Source: Aeromicrobium sp. | Lineage (GTDB): Bacteria; Actinomycetota; Actinomycetes; Propionibacteriales; Nocardioidaceae | Reading direction: 5' to 3' | DNA: 45,880 nt | Assembly (NCBI RefSeq): GCF_025965075.1 | Contig: NZ_JAOPXQ010000011.1 | Coordinates: forward strand, 1 to 45,880 | Program-made: the position numbers and the translations under genes | Shown: piece by piece, positions 20,548 to 28,723 of the stretch | How the letters are laid out: the number at the start of each line of letters is the position of its first letter | Numbering within the stretch: position 1 is the stretch's first letter | Notes under the pieces: model-generated | Database searches by the model: none | What the model saw: the letters and a program-made list of their open reading frames with translations, nothing else | What the model was told of the DNA's origin: nothing

Positions 20548-21933
20548 GTGACCTCTCCCACCCTGGCAACCGTCGGCGAGCTCCGATCCTCCGGACACGT
20601 CCAGAAGACGCTGCGCGCCGAGATCCGCGACAACCTGCTCGATGCCCTCCGCGAGGGCCGCGACCCCTGGCCGGGGCTCCACGGCTTCGAGTCGACCGTC
20701 ATCCCGCAGCTCGAGCGCGCCCTCATCGCGGGCCACGACATCGTGCTGCTGGGGGAGCGCGGGCAGGGCAAGACCCGTCTGCTCCGCACGTTGAGCGGGC
20801 TGCTCGACGAGTGGTCCCCGGTCGTCGCGGGGTCCGAGCTCGGCGAGCACCCCTACGAGCCCATCACGACCACGAGCCTGCGTCGCGCGGCCGAGCTCGG
20901 CGACGCGCTGCCGATCGCGTGGCGGCACCGCGACGAGCGGTACGCCGAGAAGCTCGCGACCCCCGACACGAGCGTCGCGGACCTGATCGGCGACGTCGAC
21001 CCCATGAAGGTCGCGGAGGGCCGGAGCCTGGGTGATCCGGAGACGATCCACTTCGGCCTGATCCCGCGCAGCCACCGGGGGATCGTGGCGATCAACGAGC
21101 TGCCCGACCTCGCCGAGCGCATCCAGGTCGCGATGCTCAACGTCATGGAGGAGCGGGACATCCAGATCCGCGGCTACGTCCTGCGGCTCCCGCTCGACGT
21201 CCTCGTCGTGGCGAGCGCCAACCCCGAGGACTACACCAACCGGGGCCGGATCATCACCCCGCTGAAGGATCGCTTCGGCGCCGAGATCCGCACGCACTAC
21301 CCGACCGAGCTGGTCGACGAGGTCGCGGTGATCCGCCAGGAGGCCGAGCTGGTCGCCGAGGTGCCGGACCACCTGGTGGAGATCCTCGCCCGGTTCACCC
21401 GCGCGCTGCGGGAGTCGTCGGCGGTCGACCAGCGCAGCGGCGTCAGCGCCCGTTTCGCGATCGCCGGCGCGGAGACCATCGCCGCCGCGGCGATCCACCG
21501 GGCGACCCGCCAGGGCGAGGACCGGGCCGTCGCGCGCCCGGTCGACCTCGAGACCGCGGTCGACGTGCTGGGCGGCAAGATCGAGTTCGAGTCCGGGGAG
21601 GAGGGCCGCGAGGACCAGATCCTGGACCACCTGCTTCGGACCGCGACGGCCGAGACAGTTCGCGCCCACTTCCGTGGCATCGACTTCGCGGTGCTGGTGG
21701 ACGCGATCGAGGCCGGTGCGATGGTCTCGACGGGGGAGCAGGTCACGGCGCGCGACTTCCTGTCGGGCTTGCCGGTCCTGGGCGAGTCCGAGCTGTACGA
21801 CGAGGTGTGCGACCGGCTCGGGGCCACCAACGACGGACAGCGCGCCGGTGCGATCGAGCTCGCGCTGGAGGGCCTCTACCTGGCCCGCCGGGTCAGCAAG
21901 GACAGCGGGGGCGGCGAGACGATCTATGGCTAG
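20548..21933 (+). CDS. AAA+ ATPase, magnesium-chelatase/MoxR type
   Basis: 461 residues, GTG start, apparently leaderless. An N-terminal helical segment (SSGHVQKTLRAEIRDNLL) precedes the P-loop GERGQGKTRLL (about 71-81). Walker B is IVAINELPDL (about 177-186, with N-E instead of D-E), then sensor 1 VVASANPED and an arginine-bearing TPLKDRFG. This resembles ChlI/BchI-type ATPases. Its 8-base overlap with a large VWA protein gene recalls the ChlI-ChlD partnership; such pairs act as ATP-driven remodelling machines. No chelatase H subunit or tetrapyrrole gene is nearby, so metal chelation is not supported. Probably a chaperone module. Confidence 0.88.
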   Translation: MTSPTLATVGELRSSGHVQKTLRAEIRDNLLDALREGRDPWPGLHGFESTVIPQLERALIAGHDIVLLGERGQGKTRLLRTLSGLLDEWSPVVAGSELGEHPYEPITTTSLRRAAELGDALPIAWRHRDERYAEKLATPDTSVADLIGDVDPMKVAEGRSLGDPETIHFGLIPRSHRGIVAINELPDLAERIQVAMLNVMEERDIQIRGYVLRLPLDVLVVASANPEDYTNRGRIITPLKDRFGAEIRTHYPTELVDEVAVIRQEAELVAEVPDHLVEILARFTRALRESSAVDQRSGVSARFAIAGAETIAAAAIHRATRQGEDRAVARPVDLETAVDVLGGKIEFESGEEGREDQILDHLLRTATAETVRAHFRGIDFAVLVDAIEAGAMVSTGEQVTARDFLSGLPVLGESELYDEVCDRLGATNDGQRAGAIELALEGLYLARRVSKDSGGGETIYG

Positions 21934-23968
21934 GCCCAACCGCCGGCTGACCCACGACGCCCGCTACGGCCGGTACGTCGACGGGCCCGACCCGCTCGCC
22001 CCGCCCGTCGACCTGTCCGAGGCGCTCGACGCGATCGGTGAGGACGTCATGGCCGGATACTCGCCCGAGCGCGCGATGCGCGAGTTCCTCCGCCGTGGCG
22101 GCAGGGACCAGGCCGGCCTCGACGACCTCGCCCGCCGCGTCGCCGAGCGCCGACGGGAGCTCGCGCAGCGGCACAACCTCGACGGCACCCTGCAGGAAGT
22201 CAAGGAGCTGCTCGACCGAGCCGTCCTGGCCGAGCGCAAGCAGCTCGCCCGTGACGTGGAGCTGGACGACGCCGACCGGGCACTGGCCGAGATGCAGCTC
22301 GACAACCTGCCCACATCCCCGGCCGCCGCGGTCAGCGAGCTGGCCGGCTACGACTGGCAGAGCCGGGAGGCCCGCGAGGACTACGAGAAGATCAAGGACC
22401 TGCTGGGCCGGGAGATGCTCGACCAGCGGTTCGCCGGGATCAAGGACGCGCTCGAGAACGCGACCGACGAGGACCGGGCCGCGATCAACCAGATGCTCGA
22501 GGACCTCAACACGCTGCTCGACTCGCACCGCCGCGGCGAGGACACGCAGGAGCAGTTCGACGCGTTCATGGACCAGCACGGGGAGTTCTTCCCCGAACAG
22601 CCGAAGGACATCGACGAGCTGCTCGACGCCCTGGCCCAACGGGCCGCCGCGGCGCAGCGGATGCGCAACTCCATGACGCAGGCACAGCGTGACGAGCTCG
22701 ACGCCCTGGCCCAGCAGGCGTTCGGCTCGCCCGAGCTGATGCAGTCGCTCGCGCAGCTGGACGGCAACCTGCAGGCCCTGCGGCCCGGGGAGGACTGGGG
22801 CGGCTCGGAGCGGATGGACGGCGAGGAGGGGCTCGGCCTCGGCGACGGCACCGGGGTGTTCCAGGACATCGCCGATCTCGACGAGCTGTCCGAGCAGCTC
22901 TCGCAGTCGTACTCGGGCTCCCGCATGGACGACCTGGATCTCGAGAAGCTCACCCGGCAGCTGGGTGACGAGGCCGCCGTCGACGCCCGCACGCTGCAGG
23001 CGCTCGAGAAGGCCCTCCGCGACTCCGGGACGGTCAAGCGGGGCACCGACGGACAGCTCAGGCTCACGCCGAAGGCCATGCGGCAGCTCGGCAAGGCCCT
23101 GCTGCGCGATGTCGCCGACAAGATGTCGGGCCGGCAGGGCAGTCGTGACCTCCGCCAGGCCGGCGCCGCGGGGGAGCGGTCCGGCGCGACCCGCGAGTGG
23201 GAGTTCGGCGACACCGAGCCGTGGGACGTGACCCGCACGATCACCAACGCCGTGACCCGCACGGCCGGCGAGGGCGGCTCGACCGCTGACGGGGTCCGGA
23301 TGAAGATCGGCGACGTCGAGGTCCAGGAGACCGAGGCGCGGACCCAGGCGTGTGTCGCGCTGCTCGTCGACACGTCGTTCTCGATGGCGATGGACGGTCG
23401 GTGGGTGCCGATGAAGCGCACCGCGCTGGCGTTGCACACCCTGATCACGAGCCGGTTCCGGGGCGACGACCTGCAGCTCATCGGCTTCGGTCGGCACGCC
23501 GAGGTCATGGACATCGAGCAGCTCACGGGCCTCGACGCGAGATGGGACAAGGGCACCAACCTGCACCACGCCCTGCTGCTGGCCAACCGGCACTTTCGCA
23601 AGCACCCGACCGCTCAGCCCGTGCTGCTGATCGTGACGGACGGCGAGCCGACGTCTCACCTGGAGTCCAGCGGTGACGTGTTCTTCAGCTATCCACCGCA
23701 CCCCGTGACGGTCGCCCACGCCGTGCGGGAGCTCGACGGCTCCATGCGCCTCGGCGCCCAGACGACGTTCTTCCGCCTCGGTGAGGACCCGGGGCTGGCA
23801 CGGTTCATCGAGTCGATGGCGCGACGGGTCGGGGGCACCGTCGTGGCCCCCGAGCTCGACGACCTCGGGGCCGCCGTCGTCGGGTCCTACCTGGGATCCC
23901 GGCGCGGGTCGAGCGGGGCGGGCGGGGACTACGGAGACGTGTTCGGCGGACGGGGCTTCTGGGGGTGA
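21926..23968 (+). CDS. VWA-domain protein partnered with the AAA+ ATPase
   Basis: 680 residues. The N-terminal 440 residues are highly charged, helical and glutamine/glutamate-rich (EVKELLDRAVLAERKQLARD; many DELxxxLAQ repeats), likely a long alpha-helical platform. The VWA domain is about 465-650: MIDAS LLVDTSFSMAMDG (DxSxS), T in KGTNLHHAL, and D in IVTDGEPTSH. The tail is glycine-rich and ends GGRGFWG. The start overlaps the AAA+ gene by 8 bases, indicating translational coupling. The pair forms an AAA+/VWA module similar in design to RavA-ViaA or ChlI-ChlD. Target unknown. Confidence 0.87.
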   Translation: MARPNRRLTHDARYGRYVDGPDPLAPPVDLSEALDAIGEDVMAGYSPERAMREFLRRGGRDQAGLDDLARRVAERRRELAQRHNLDGTLQEVKELLDRAVLAERKQLARDVELDDADRALAEMQLDNLPTSPAAAVSELAGYDWQSREAREDYEKIKDLLGREMLDQRFAGIKDALENATDEDRAAINQMLEDLNTLLDSHRRGEDTQEQFDAFMDQHGEFFPEQPKDIDELLDALAQRAAAAQRMRNSMTQAQRDELDALAQQAFGSPELMQSLAQLDGNLQALRPGEDWGGSERMDGEEGLGLGDGTGVFQDIADLDELSEQLSQSYSGSRMDDLDLEKLTRQLGDEAAVDARTLQALEKALRDSGTVKRGTDGQLRLTPKAMRQLGKALLRDVADKMSGRQGSRDLRQAGAAGERSGATREWEFGDTEPWDVTRTITNAVTRTAGEGGSTADGVRMKIGDVEVQETEARTQACVALLVDTSFSMAMDGRWVPMKRTALALHTLITSRFRGDDLQLIGFGRHAEVMDIEQLTGLDARWDKGTNLHHALLLANRHFRKHPTAQPVLLIVTDGEPTSHLESSGDVFFSYPPHPVTVAHAVRELDGSMRLGAQTTFFRLGEDPGLARFIESMARRVGGTVVAPELDDLGAAVVGSYLGSRRGSSGAGGDYGDVFGGRGFWG

Positions 23969-24006
23969 CCCCGGCCCGGCGGCCCGGGGGCGGTGCCGCG
24001 GGCAGG

Positions 24007-24012
24007 TATCGT
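24007..24012 (+). promoter_or_regulatory. -10 hexamer TATCGT before rnhA
   Basis: TATCGT lies 49 bases before GTG 24056 in the 87-base gap after the VWA gene, so RNase H may have its own promoter with a leader of about 37 bases. Confidence 0.35.
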
Positions 24013-24055
24013 CGGCCCGCGGCGACGCGCGCCGCACACACCACCGGGAGCACAC

Positions 24056-24583
24056 GTGACACTCGTCAGGAACCACACCGACATCACCGGCCTGCCCGGG
24101 GCCGTCGTGGTCGGCACGGATGGCTCCTGCATCACGAACCCCGGCCCGACCGGGTGGGCGTACGTCGGGGACGACGGCAGCTCGGCGAGCGGCGGCTTCG
24201 TGCAGGGCACCAACAACATCGGCGAGCTCACCGCCGTGCTCGAGGCCCTCCGGGACTTCGCCGACCGCCCCCTCGTGATCCAGGCCGACTCGTCCTACAC
24301 GATCGGGTGCGCGACGACGTGGGCCGCCGGATGGGCCCGCAACGGCTGGAAGAACTCCAAGAAGGAGATCGTGGCCAACGTCGAGATCGTCCAGGCGATC
24401 TACGCCCTGATGCAGGCGCGACGCGACGCGGACGTCCCGGTGCACTTCCAGAAGGTCAAGGCGCACCTCGCCGACGTGTCGGTCTGGCCCCTCAACGTCG
24501 CCGCTGACGAGCTCGCCGGCCGGGCCTCGGCCCGCGCCGCCCGTGGTGACGTCGCCTCGCGGCGGTCCACCCCCGTCGGCTGA
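24056..24583 (+). CDS. rnhA: Ribonuclease HI
   Basis: 175 residues from GTG 24056, with GGGAG 6 bases upstream. The four catalytic carboxylates are recognisable: D in GTDGSCITNPGP, E in NNIGELTAV, D in IQADSSYTIG, and D in NVAADELAG. The nucleic-acid-binding handle region is WAAGWARNGWKNSKK. The enzyme cuts the RNA strand of RNA-DNA hybrids in the cytosol during replication and R-loop removal. Length is normal for the type 1 family. A hairpin spans the stop codon (24577-24594). Confidence 0.93.
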   Translation: MTLVRNHTDITGLPGAVVVGTDGSCITNPGPTGWAYVGDDGSSASGGFVQGTNNIGELTAVLEALRDFADRPLVIQADSSYTIGCATTWAAGWARNGWKNSKKEIVANVEIVQAIYALMQARRDADVPVHFQKVKAHLADVSVWPLNVAADELAGRASARAARGDVASRRSTPVG

Positions 24584-24594
24584 AATGCCAGCCG
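24577..24594 (+). terminator. Short hairpin at the rnhA stop codon
   Basis: Arms CGGCTG and CAGCCG with loop AAATGC. The left arm includes the first two bases of the TGA stop. There is no T-run, so it would be a weak or factor-assisted terminator. Confidence 0.4.
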
Positions 24595-24655
24595 GATGAC
24601 CGACGTCCCGCCACGGCCGGGTCCTCCGGTCGTGCCTCGCCGCACCCCGACGCCG

Positions 24656-24661
24656 TATCGT
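24656..24661 (+). promoter_or_regulatory. -10 hexamer TATCGT of the PAP2/GT39 operon
   Basis: TATCGT about 66 bases before GTG 24727 in an otherwise featureless 143-base gap. A leader of about 55 bases is predicted. Confidence 0.35.
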
Positions 24662-24726
24662 GGTGTCCGGCATCCCGGCCGTTATCCACCGAGCGCCCCG
24701 ACACTGGGCGCCCGACCTGCATCGAG

Positions 24727-25767
24727 GTGACAAACATTCCGTCCCCCCAGGTGTTCGAGCGCGGCCACGATGGGCGTGAGACCGACACCCGCACGACGTA
24801 CGGCTGGGTCGCGGCGACGTGGGCCGTCGTCGCGGTGTTCGCTGTCGTCACGGCGGTGCGCGCCGCCCAGGTCGACCTGCCGTTGAGGGATCCTCGTGGG
24901 TCGATCTTCAGCGGAAGGATCGCTTTGTCGTTCGGCATCGCGGTCGCGCTGATCCTGCTCGATGCAGCGATCCGTACGGGCCGTCGTGGCTGGACGCTAC
25001 GCAAGGCGTCGGGTGTGCTGCGCGCACGCTGGCCGTTGCACCGGCTCGCGCTGCTGGTGACCGGGTTGCTGGCCTACCACGTGGTCTACAGCTGCTACCG
25101 CAACCTCAAGAGCTGGAACGCCTTCCGGGACCAGCACGACGTCGGCCTGCAGCGCGTCGACTCGTGGCTGTTCTTCGGCAACAGCCCCGCCGTGCTGCTG
25201 CACGACATGTTCGGGGAGGACATCGCGCCGCACGTGTTCCGAGCGATCTACGAGTCCTTCTCGATCATGGTGCCGATCTCGTTCGTCGCCGCACTCGTGC
25301 TCGCGACCCGCATCCGCGAGGGCTACGTCTTCCTGACCTCGGCGATGTGGGTGTGGATCCTGGGTGTCGGGTCCTACTACCTGATCCCCGCGATCGGCCC
25401 GTTCCACTCCTTTCCGAGCGACTTCGCCGGTCTCGACCCGACCAGCGTGACCGCGACGCAGGCCAAGTACATGGCCCAGCGCGAGCAGCTGCTCGAGCAT
25501 CCGGCGTGGGGCGACTCGTTCGCCAGCATCGGCGCCTTCGCGAGCCTGCACACCGGCTTCACCTGCATGATCCTGCTGATGCTGCACTACTACGGCTTCA
25601 CCCGGTGGGTGCGGGTCATGACGGTCTATCTCGCGGCGGTCATGGTCTCGACGATCTATCTCGGCTGGCACTTCGTGCTTGACGACATCGCCGGCATCAT
25701 CCTGGCCGTCGCGGCCGTCCAGCTGGGACGGCTCACGGTCTACGGCCGCGCCAGGCGAGCAGCATGA
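24727..25767 (+). CDS. AUR1/PAP2-superfamily membrane phosphatase or phosphotransferase
   Basis: 346 residues with about six membrane helices. PAP2 active-site pieces: SYYLIPAIGPFHSF, then GAFASLHTGFT with the conserved histidine, and GWHFVLDDIAG with the H-x3-D pair near the C-terminus. The set resembles the PAP2_3 branch (yeast AUR1; mycobacterial inositol-lipid phosphotransferases), so it may move a phospho-inositol or phospho-lipid head group or remove a phosphate at the membrane's outer face. Start codon is uncertain: GTG 24727 overlaps the best ribosome site GAGGTG, which is ideally placed for an ATT at 24736. Overlaps the next gene by 4 bases (ATGA). Confidence 0.85.
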   Translation: MTNIPSPQVFERGHDGRETDTRTTYGWVAATWAVVAVFAVVTAVRAAQVDLPLRDPRGSIFSGRIALSFGIAVALILLDAAIRTGRRGWTLRKASGVLRARWPLHRLALLVTGLLAYHVVYSCYRNLKSWNAFRDQHDVGLQRVDSWLFFGNSPAVLLHDMFGEDIAPHVFRAIYESFSIMVPISFVAALVLATRIREGYVFLTSAMWVWILGVGSYYLIPAIGPFHSFPSDFAGLDPTSVTATQAKYMAQREQLLEHPAWGDSFASIGAFASLHTGFTCMILLMLHYYGFTRWVRVMTVYLAAVMVSTIYLGWHFVLDDIAGIILAVAAVQLGRLTVYGRARRAA

Positions 25768-27359
25768 CGCTCCTCGACGACCGCGTCGAGGTGTTCACGA
25801 CCCGCCTGCGGGGTTCCATGGGCCGGTGGTGGCTCCTGTGCGCGACGATCGTGGTCGCGCTCCGGGCGCCCTTCCTCGGCGTCCCGCTCGGCATCGACGA
25901 GGGCGGAGACTCCTTCGTCGCCCGTGCCTGGGGCACGACCGAGGGCTCGATGTACGGCAACTCGTGGCTCGACCGACCGCCGTTGCTGGTCATGGTCTAC
26001 AAGCTGGGGGTGCTCGGCGGTGACCTCGGCGTACGCCTGCTGGGCATGGCCGCCGCGCTCGTCCTGGTGGCGGGCACGATGGCGATCGCCCACCGCATCA
26101 GCGGGCCCCACGCGGCGCGGATCGCCGGGGTCATCACCGCCGTGATGACGTCGTCCGTCGTGCTCGGCGCGGTGTTCACCGACAACGAGCTGCTGGCCAC
26201 GGTGCCGGCGACGCTGTCGATCCTGATGCTCGTCCGCGCCCGTGACGCCGTCGACCCCCGCGCCTGGCTGTTCGCCTCGGGCTTCCTGGCCACGTGCGCG
26301 CTGCTGATCAAGCAGTCGTTCGGCGAGGCGCTGGTCGCCGGCGTGGTGTTCCTCGCCGTGAGCTGGGTGACGCGGGTCGGGTCCGGGTTCCGCAGCCGGT
26401 GGGTCACCTGGTGGGTCGTCGGCACGGCCGCTCCCGTCGCTATCACGTTCGCCTGGTTCGAGGTCTACTCGGTGGGGGCCCAGCGCTTCGTCTACGCCAT
26501 CGCGGGCTTCCGCGTCGACAGCCTCAACCAGCTGCACGCGTCGCCGCACGGCGCCGGCTACATGCTGGTGCACCTCGGCCTGCCGATCGCGATCGCCTCG
26601 GGCTGCCTGTTCCTCGTGCCGTGGTCGGTGTCGTGGCTCCTGCGGCACCGCGCCGACCCACGACTCGTCCTCCCGCTCGCGGCGTGGCTCGCGGTTGGGT
26701 TCGTGGGCGTCGCCGGGGGCGGCAACTACTACCCGCACTACTTCATCCAGCCCCTCGCCGCCCTGGCCGTGCTGACCGGCTGCGCCCTCGCGGTCACGAC
26801 ACGCCGCCGCCTCTTCGCCGCGACCGCCGGTCTCCTGGCCGTCCTCGCGGTGGGCAATGTCGCCGTCGGCGCCACGATGAAGAGCGTCAACCCGCCCCAG
26901 CAGCGCACGCTCGCGGTCGCCGACTACCTGCGCAGCAACGCCGAGACCGATGACAGCCTCTACGTCCTGTACGCCCGGGCCAACCTGCTCTACTACGCCC
27001 GGATGAGGACGCCCTACCCCTACTCGTGGAGCCAGATGGTGCGTACGGTGCCCGACGCGGAGGCACGCCTGCGCACGATGCTGCGGTCGAGCACCGAGCG
27101 GCCCACGTGGATCGTGGAGTGGCAGCCGGCCACGCTGTTCGGCATGGACGCCTCGGGGGAGACTCGGCGGCTGGTCGCACGGCACTACGTGCAGACCGGT
27201 GAGATCTGCGACAAGCCGATCCTCATCCGCAAGGACGAGGCCGACCGCGACCTCGTCCCGGCGCCCGACGTCGAGTGTGCGACGCTCAACCTGCCCAGGA
27301 AGCTGGGCCCCAACAACTCCCGCAGCCCCGAGGACAGCGCCGACTACCTCTGGCAGTAG
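25764..27359 (+). CDS. GT39-like (GT-C fold) polytopic glycosyltransferase
   Basis: 531 residues, 10 or more hydrophobic segments. The first periplasmic loop has GIDEGGDSFVARAW and SWLDRPPLL. The D-E and the DRPPLL motif are typical of GT39/ArnT-like enzymes that use a polyprenyl-phosphate sugar donor. A C-terminal soluble part (about 405-531: AVADYLRSNAETDDSLYVLYAR, WIVEWQP) resembles the extracytoplasmic domain of these enzymes. The start overlaps the AUR1-like PAP2 gene by 4 bases, so both are co-translated. They may act on one lipid-linked envelope glycan. Acceptor unknown. Confidence 0.82.
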   Translation: MTLLDDRVEVFTTRLRGSMGRWWLLCATIVVALRAPFLGVPLGIDEGGDSFVARAWGTTEGSMYGNSWLDRPPLLVMVYKLGVLGGDLGVRLLGMAAALVLVAGTMAIAHRISGPHAARIAGVITAVMTSSVVLGAVFTDNELLATVPATLSILMLVRARDAVDPRAWLFASGFLATCALLIKQSFGEALVAGVVFLAVSWVTRVGSGFRSRWVTWWVVGTAAPVAITFAWFEVYSVGAQRFVYAIAGFRVDSLNQLHASPHGAGYMLVHLGLPIAIASGCLFLVPWSVSWLLRHRADPRLVLPLAAWLAVGFVGVAGGGNYYPHYFIQPLAALAVLTGCALAVTTRRRLFAATAGLLAVLAVGNVAVGATMKSVNPPQQRTLAVADYLRSNAETDDSLYVLYARANLLYYARMRTPYPYSWSQMVRTVPDAEARLRTMLRSSTERPTWIVEWQPATLFGMDASGETRRLVARHYVQTGEICDKPILIRKDEADRDLVPAPDVECATLNLPRKLGPNNSRSPEDSADYLWQ

Positions 27360-27380
27360 CCCGCTGGACGTGCAGACTCG

Positions 27381-27815
27381 TCAGCGGTGGGGACGGAGCT
27401 CGTCGCGGCGGCGCCAGGCCTCGGTCGACCAGAGGGCGAGAGCCACCAGAGCCGGCTGGAACGGCAGGCGCAGCCACCGGGCTCGGTCGGTGTCGAGACC
27501 GAAGGCGTCGATGTGGTTGACGGTCTGGTTGATGTTGCCGGGGAAGATTGCGACGAAGAATGCCGCGACGACCCAGCCCACGGCGACCCGTTGACGGGGT
27601 AGCGCGACCAGGGCGCTGCCCAGCGCGACCTCGACGACACCCGAGGCCAGGACAACGGGATCCTCACCGAGCGGCAGCCAGTCGGGGACCTGAGCCTGGA
27701 ACTCTTGGCGCGCCCACGTCAGGTGGCTCACGCCGGCAAGCACCAGGCCCGCGCCGAGCAGGACGCGACCGGCGGTGCGGGCGACGGGGGAGCGGTGCGT
27801 CTCCATGGGCGACAT
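27381..27815 (-). CDS. DoxX-family membrane protein
   Basis: 144 residues with four hydrophobic helices (about 14-32, 53-73, 77-97, 115-132). The segment LLGAGLVLAGVSHLTWARQEF at the first helix and GVVEVALGSALVALPRQR fit DoxX/YphA-type proteins. The ASGVVEVALG glutamate in helix 2 is conserved in the family. They are small inner-membrane proteins, some tied to thiol stress or sulfur oxidation; a function cannot be assigned. ATG 27815 follows CAGACT and 6 bases, a leaderless pattern with a weaker -10. It converges on the GT39-like gene, 21 bases away. Confidence 0.83.
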   Translation of the reverse strand: MSPMETHRSPVARTAGRVLLGAGLVLAGVSHLTWARQEFQAQVPDWLPLGEDPVVLASGVVEVALGSALVALPRQRVAVGWVVAAFFVAIFPGNINQTVNHIDAFGLDTDRARWLRLPFQPALVALALWSTEAWRRRDELRPHR

Positions 27816-27865
27816 GCCCGCAGTCTGTCAGACGCGCCCCGACTGCGGCGGGCATCGATCCGCGG

Positions 27866-27871
27866 TACGTT
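27866..27871 (+). promoter_or_regulatory. -10 hexamer TACGTT of a leaderless promoter
   Basis: TACGTT, then 7 bases, then ATG 27879. The opposite-facing DoxX gene begins at 27815, 64 bases away. Confidence 0.5.
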
Positions 27872-27878
27872 CCCGGAC

Positions 27879-28601
27879 ATGGGTGACCATCTCAGCGGAC
27901 CCGAGAAGCGCGAGGTCAGTGGCCGGCGGACCGCCCAGGGCGAGCACCGTCTCCCGCCGGCGTCCGCGGTGCTGGTGGCGGTGCTGACGTACGCCCTGCT
28001 GCCCAGCGAGCTCCTGTTCGTGCCCCGGTTCGTCATCCCCGTGATCGAGGTGGCCCTCCTGCTGGCGCTCGTCGCGACCAACCCGCGGCGGATGACCCGG
28101 CAGACGCGCTGGTCGCGCCAGTTGTCGATCGCCGTCGCCACGATCCTGATCGGCACCAACCTGGTCGCGCTGGGCATGCTGGTGGAGGCTCTGACCCACT
28201 CCTCGACCCCGGGCGGACCGCTGCTGGTCGCCGCGATGCAGGTGTGGCTCACGAACGTCATCGGCTTCGGCCTGCTGTTCTGGGAGCTCGACCGCGGTGG
28301 ACCGGTGGCCCGTCACTCCGTGCCGCGCACCAGGATGCAGGCCGCCGACTGGCGCTTCTCCCAGGACGAGAACCACGACACGATCGACGAGGTCGCCATG
28401 ACGTCGAGCAAGGCGGCCGGTTGGGTCCCGACGTTCGTCGACTACCTGTACGTCTCACTGACCAACTCGAGCGCGTTCAGCCCCACCGACACGATGCCGC
28501 TGTCGTCGCGCGCCAAGATCCTGATGGGCGTCGAGGCCACGGCCGCGCTGCTGACCTCGTTGCTGGTCATCGCCCGCGCCGTCGGCTCGCTGACCGGCTG
28601 A
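27879..28601 (+). CDS. Four-helix membrane protein with K+-channel-like C-terminus
   Basis: 240 residues, leaderless start. Hydrophobic segments lie at about 28-45, 48-66, 82-106, 113-133 and 215-236. Between the last two, the reading VDYLYVSLTNSSAFSPTD then MPLSSRAKILMGVEA parallels the pore helix to inner helix layout of two-TM ion channels (YFS-T-T-TGFGD-P type). The selectivity-filter GYG/GFG is not present (SAFSPTD instead). Such DUF1345-like proteins are found in many actinobacteria and are uncharacterised. No operon partner: the MFS gene follows after 122 bases with its own regulatory region. Confidence 0.7.
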   Translation: MGDHLSGPEKREVSGRRTAQGEHRLPPASAVLVAVLTYALLPSELLFVPRFVIPVIEVALLLALVATNPRRMTRQTRWSRQLSIAVATILIGTNLVALGMLVEALTHSSTPGGPLLVAAMQVWLTNVIGFGLLFWELDRGGPVARHSVPRTRMQAADWRFSQDENHDTIDEVAMTSSKAAGWVPTFVDYLYVSLTNSSAFSPTDTMPLSSRAKILMGVEATAALLTSLLVIARAVGSLTG

Positions 28602-28608
28602 CCGACAT

Positions 28609-28628
28609 ATTCTGTCAGTGCGGAATAC
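28609..28628. promoter_or_regulatory. TATTC-N10-GAATA dyad upstream of the MFS exporter
   Basis: In the 122-base gap before ATG 28724. The left arm overlaps a possible -10, TATTCT (28609-28614). Dyads like this are typical TetR/MarR-type operators, but no regulator gene is adjacent. Confidence 0.4.
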
Positions 28629-28723
28629 GAGCATGGTCGGTAGTGCTGACCCCTTCGAGCGGCGCGGACACCCGGTCCGCCTGCAGAGCCGCCACCCGCT
28701 GACCAGTCCTGAGGACGATTCCC

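Noticed and set aside
22950-22968. TCACCC-N7-GGGTGA inside the VWA gene
   Set aside because: Spacer is 7, not 5, and it lies within a coding region with a clear protein reading. Treated as chance.
24682-24690. TTATCCACC, close to a DnaA box
   Set aside because: A single imperfect copy with no cluster, AT-rich region or dnaA/dnaN nearby; not an origin.
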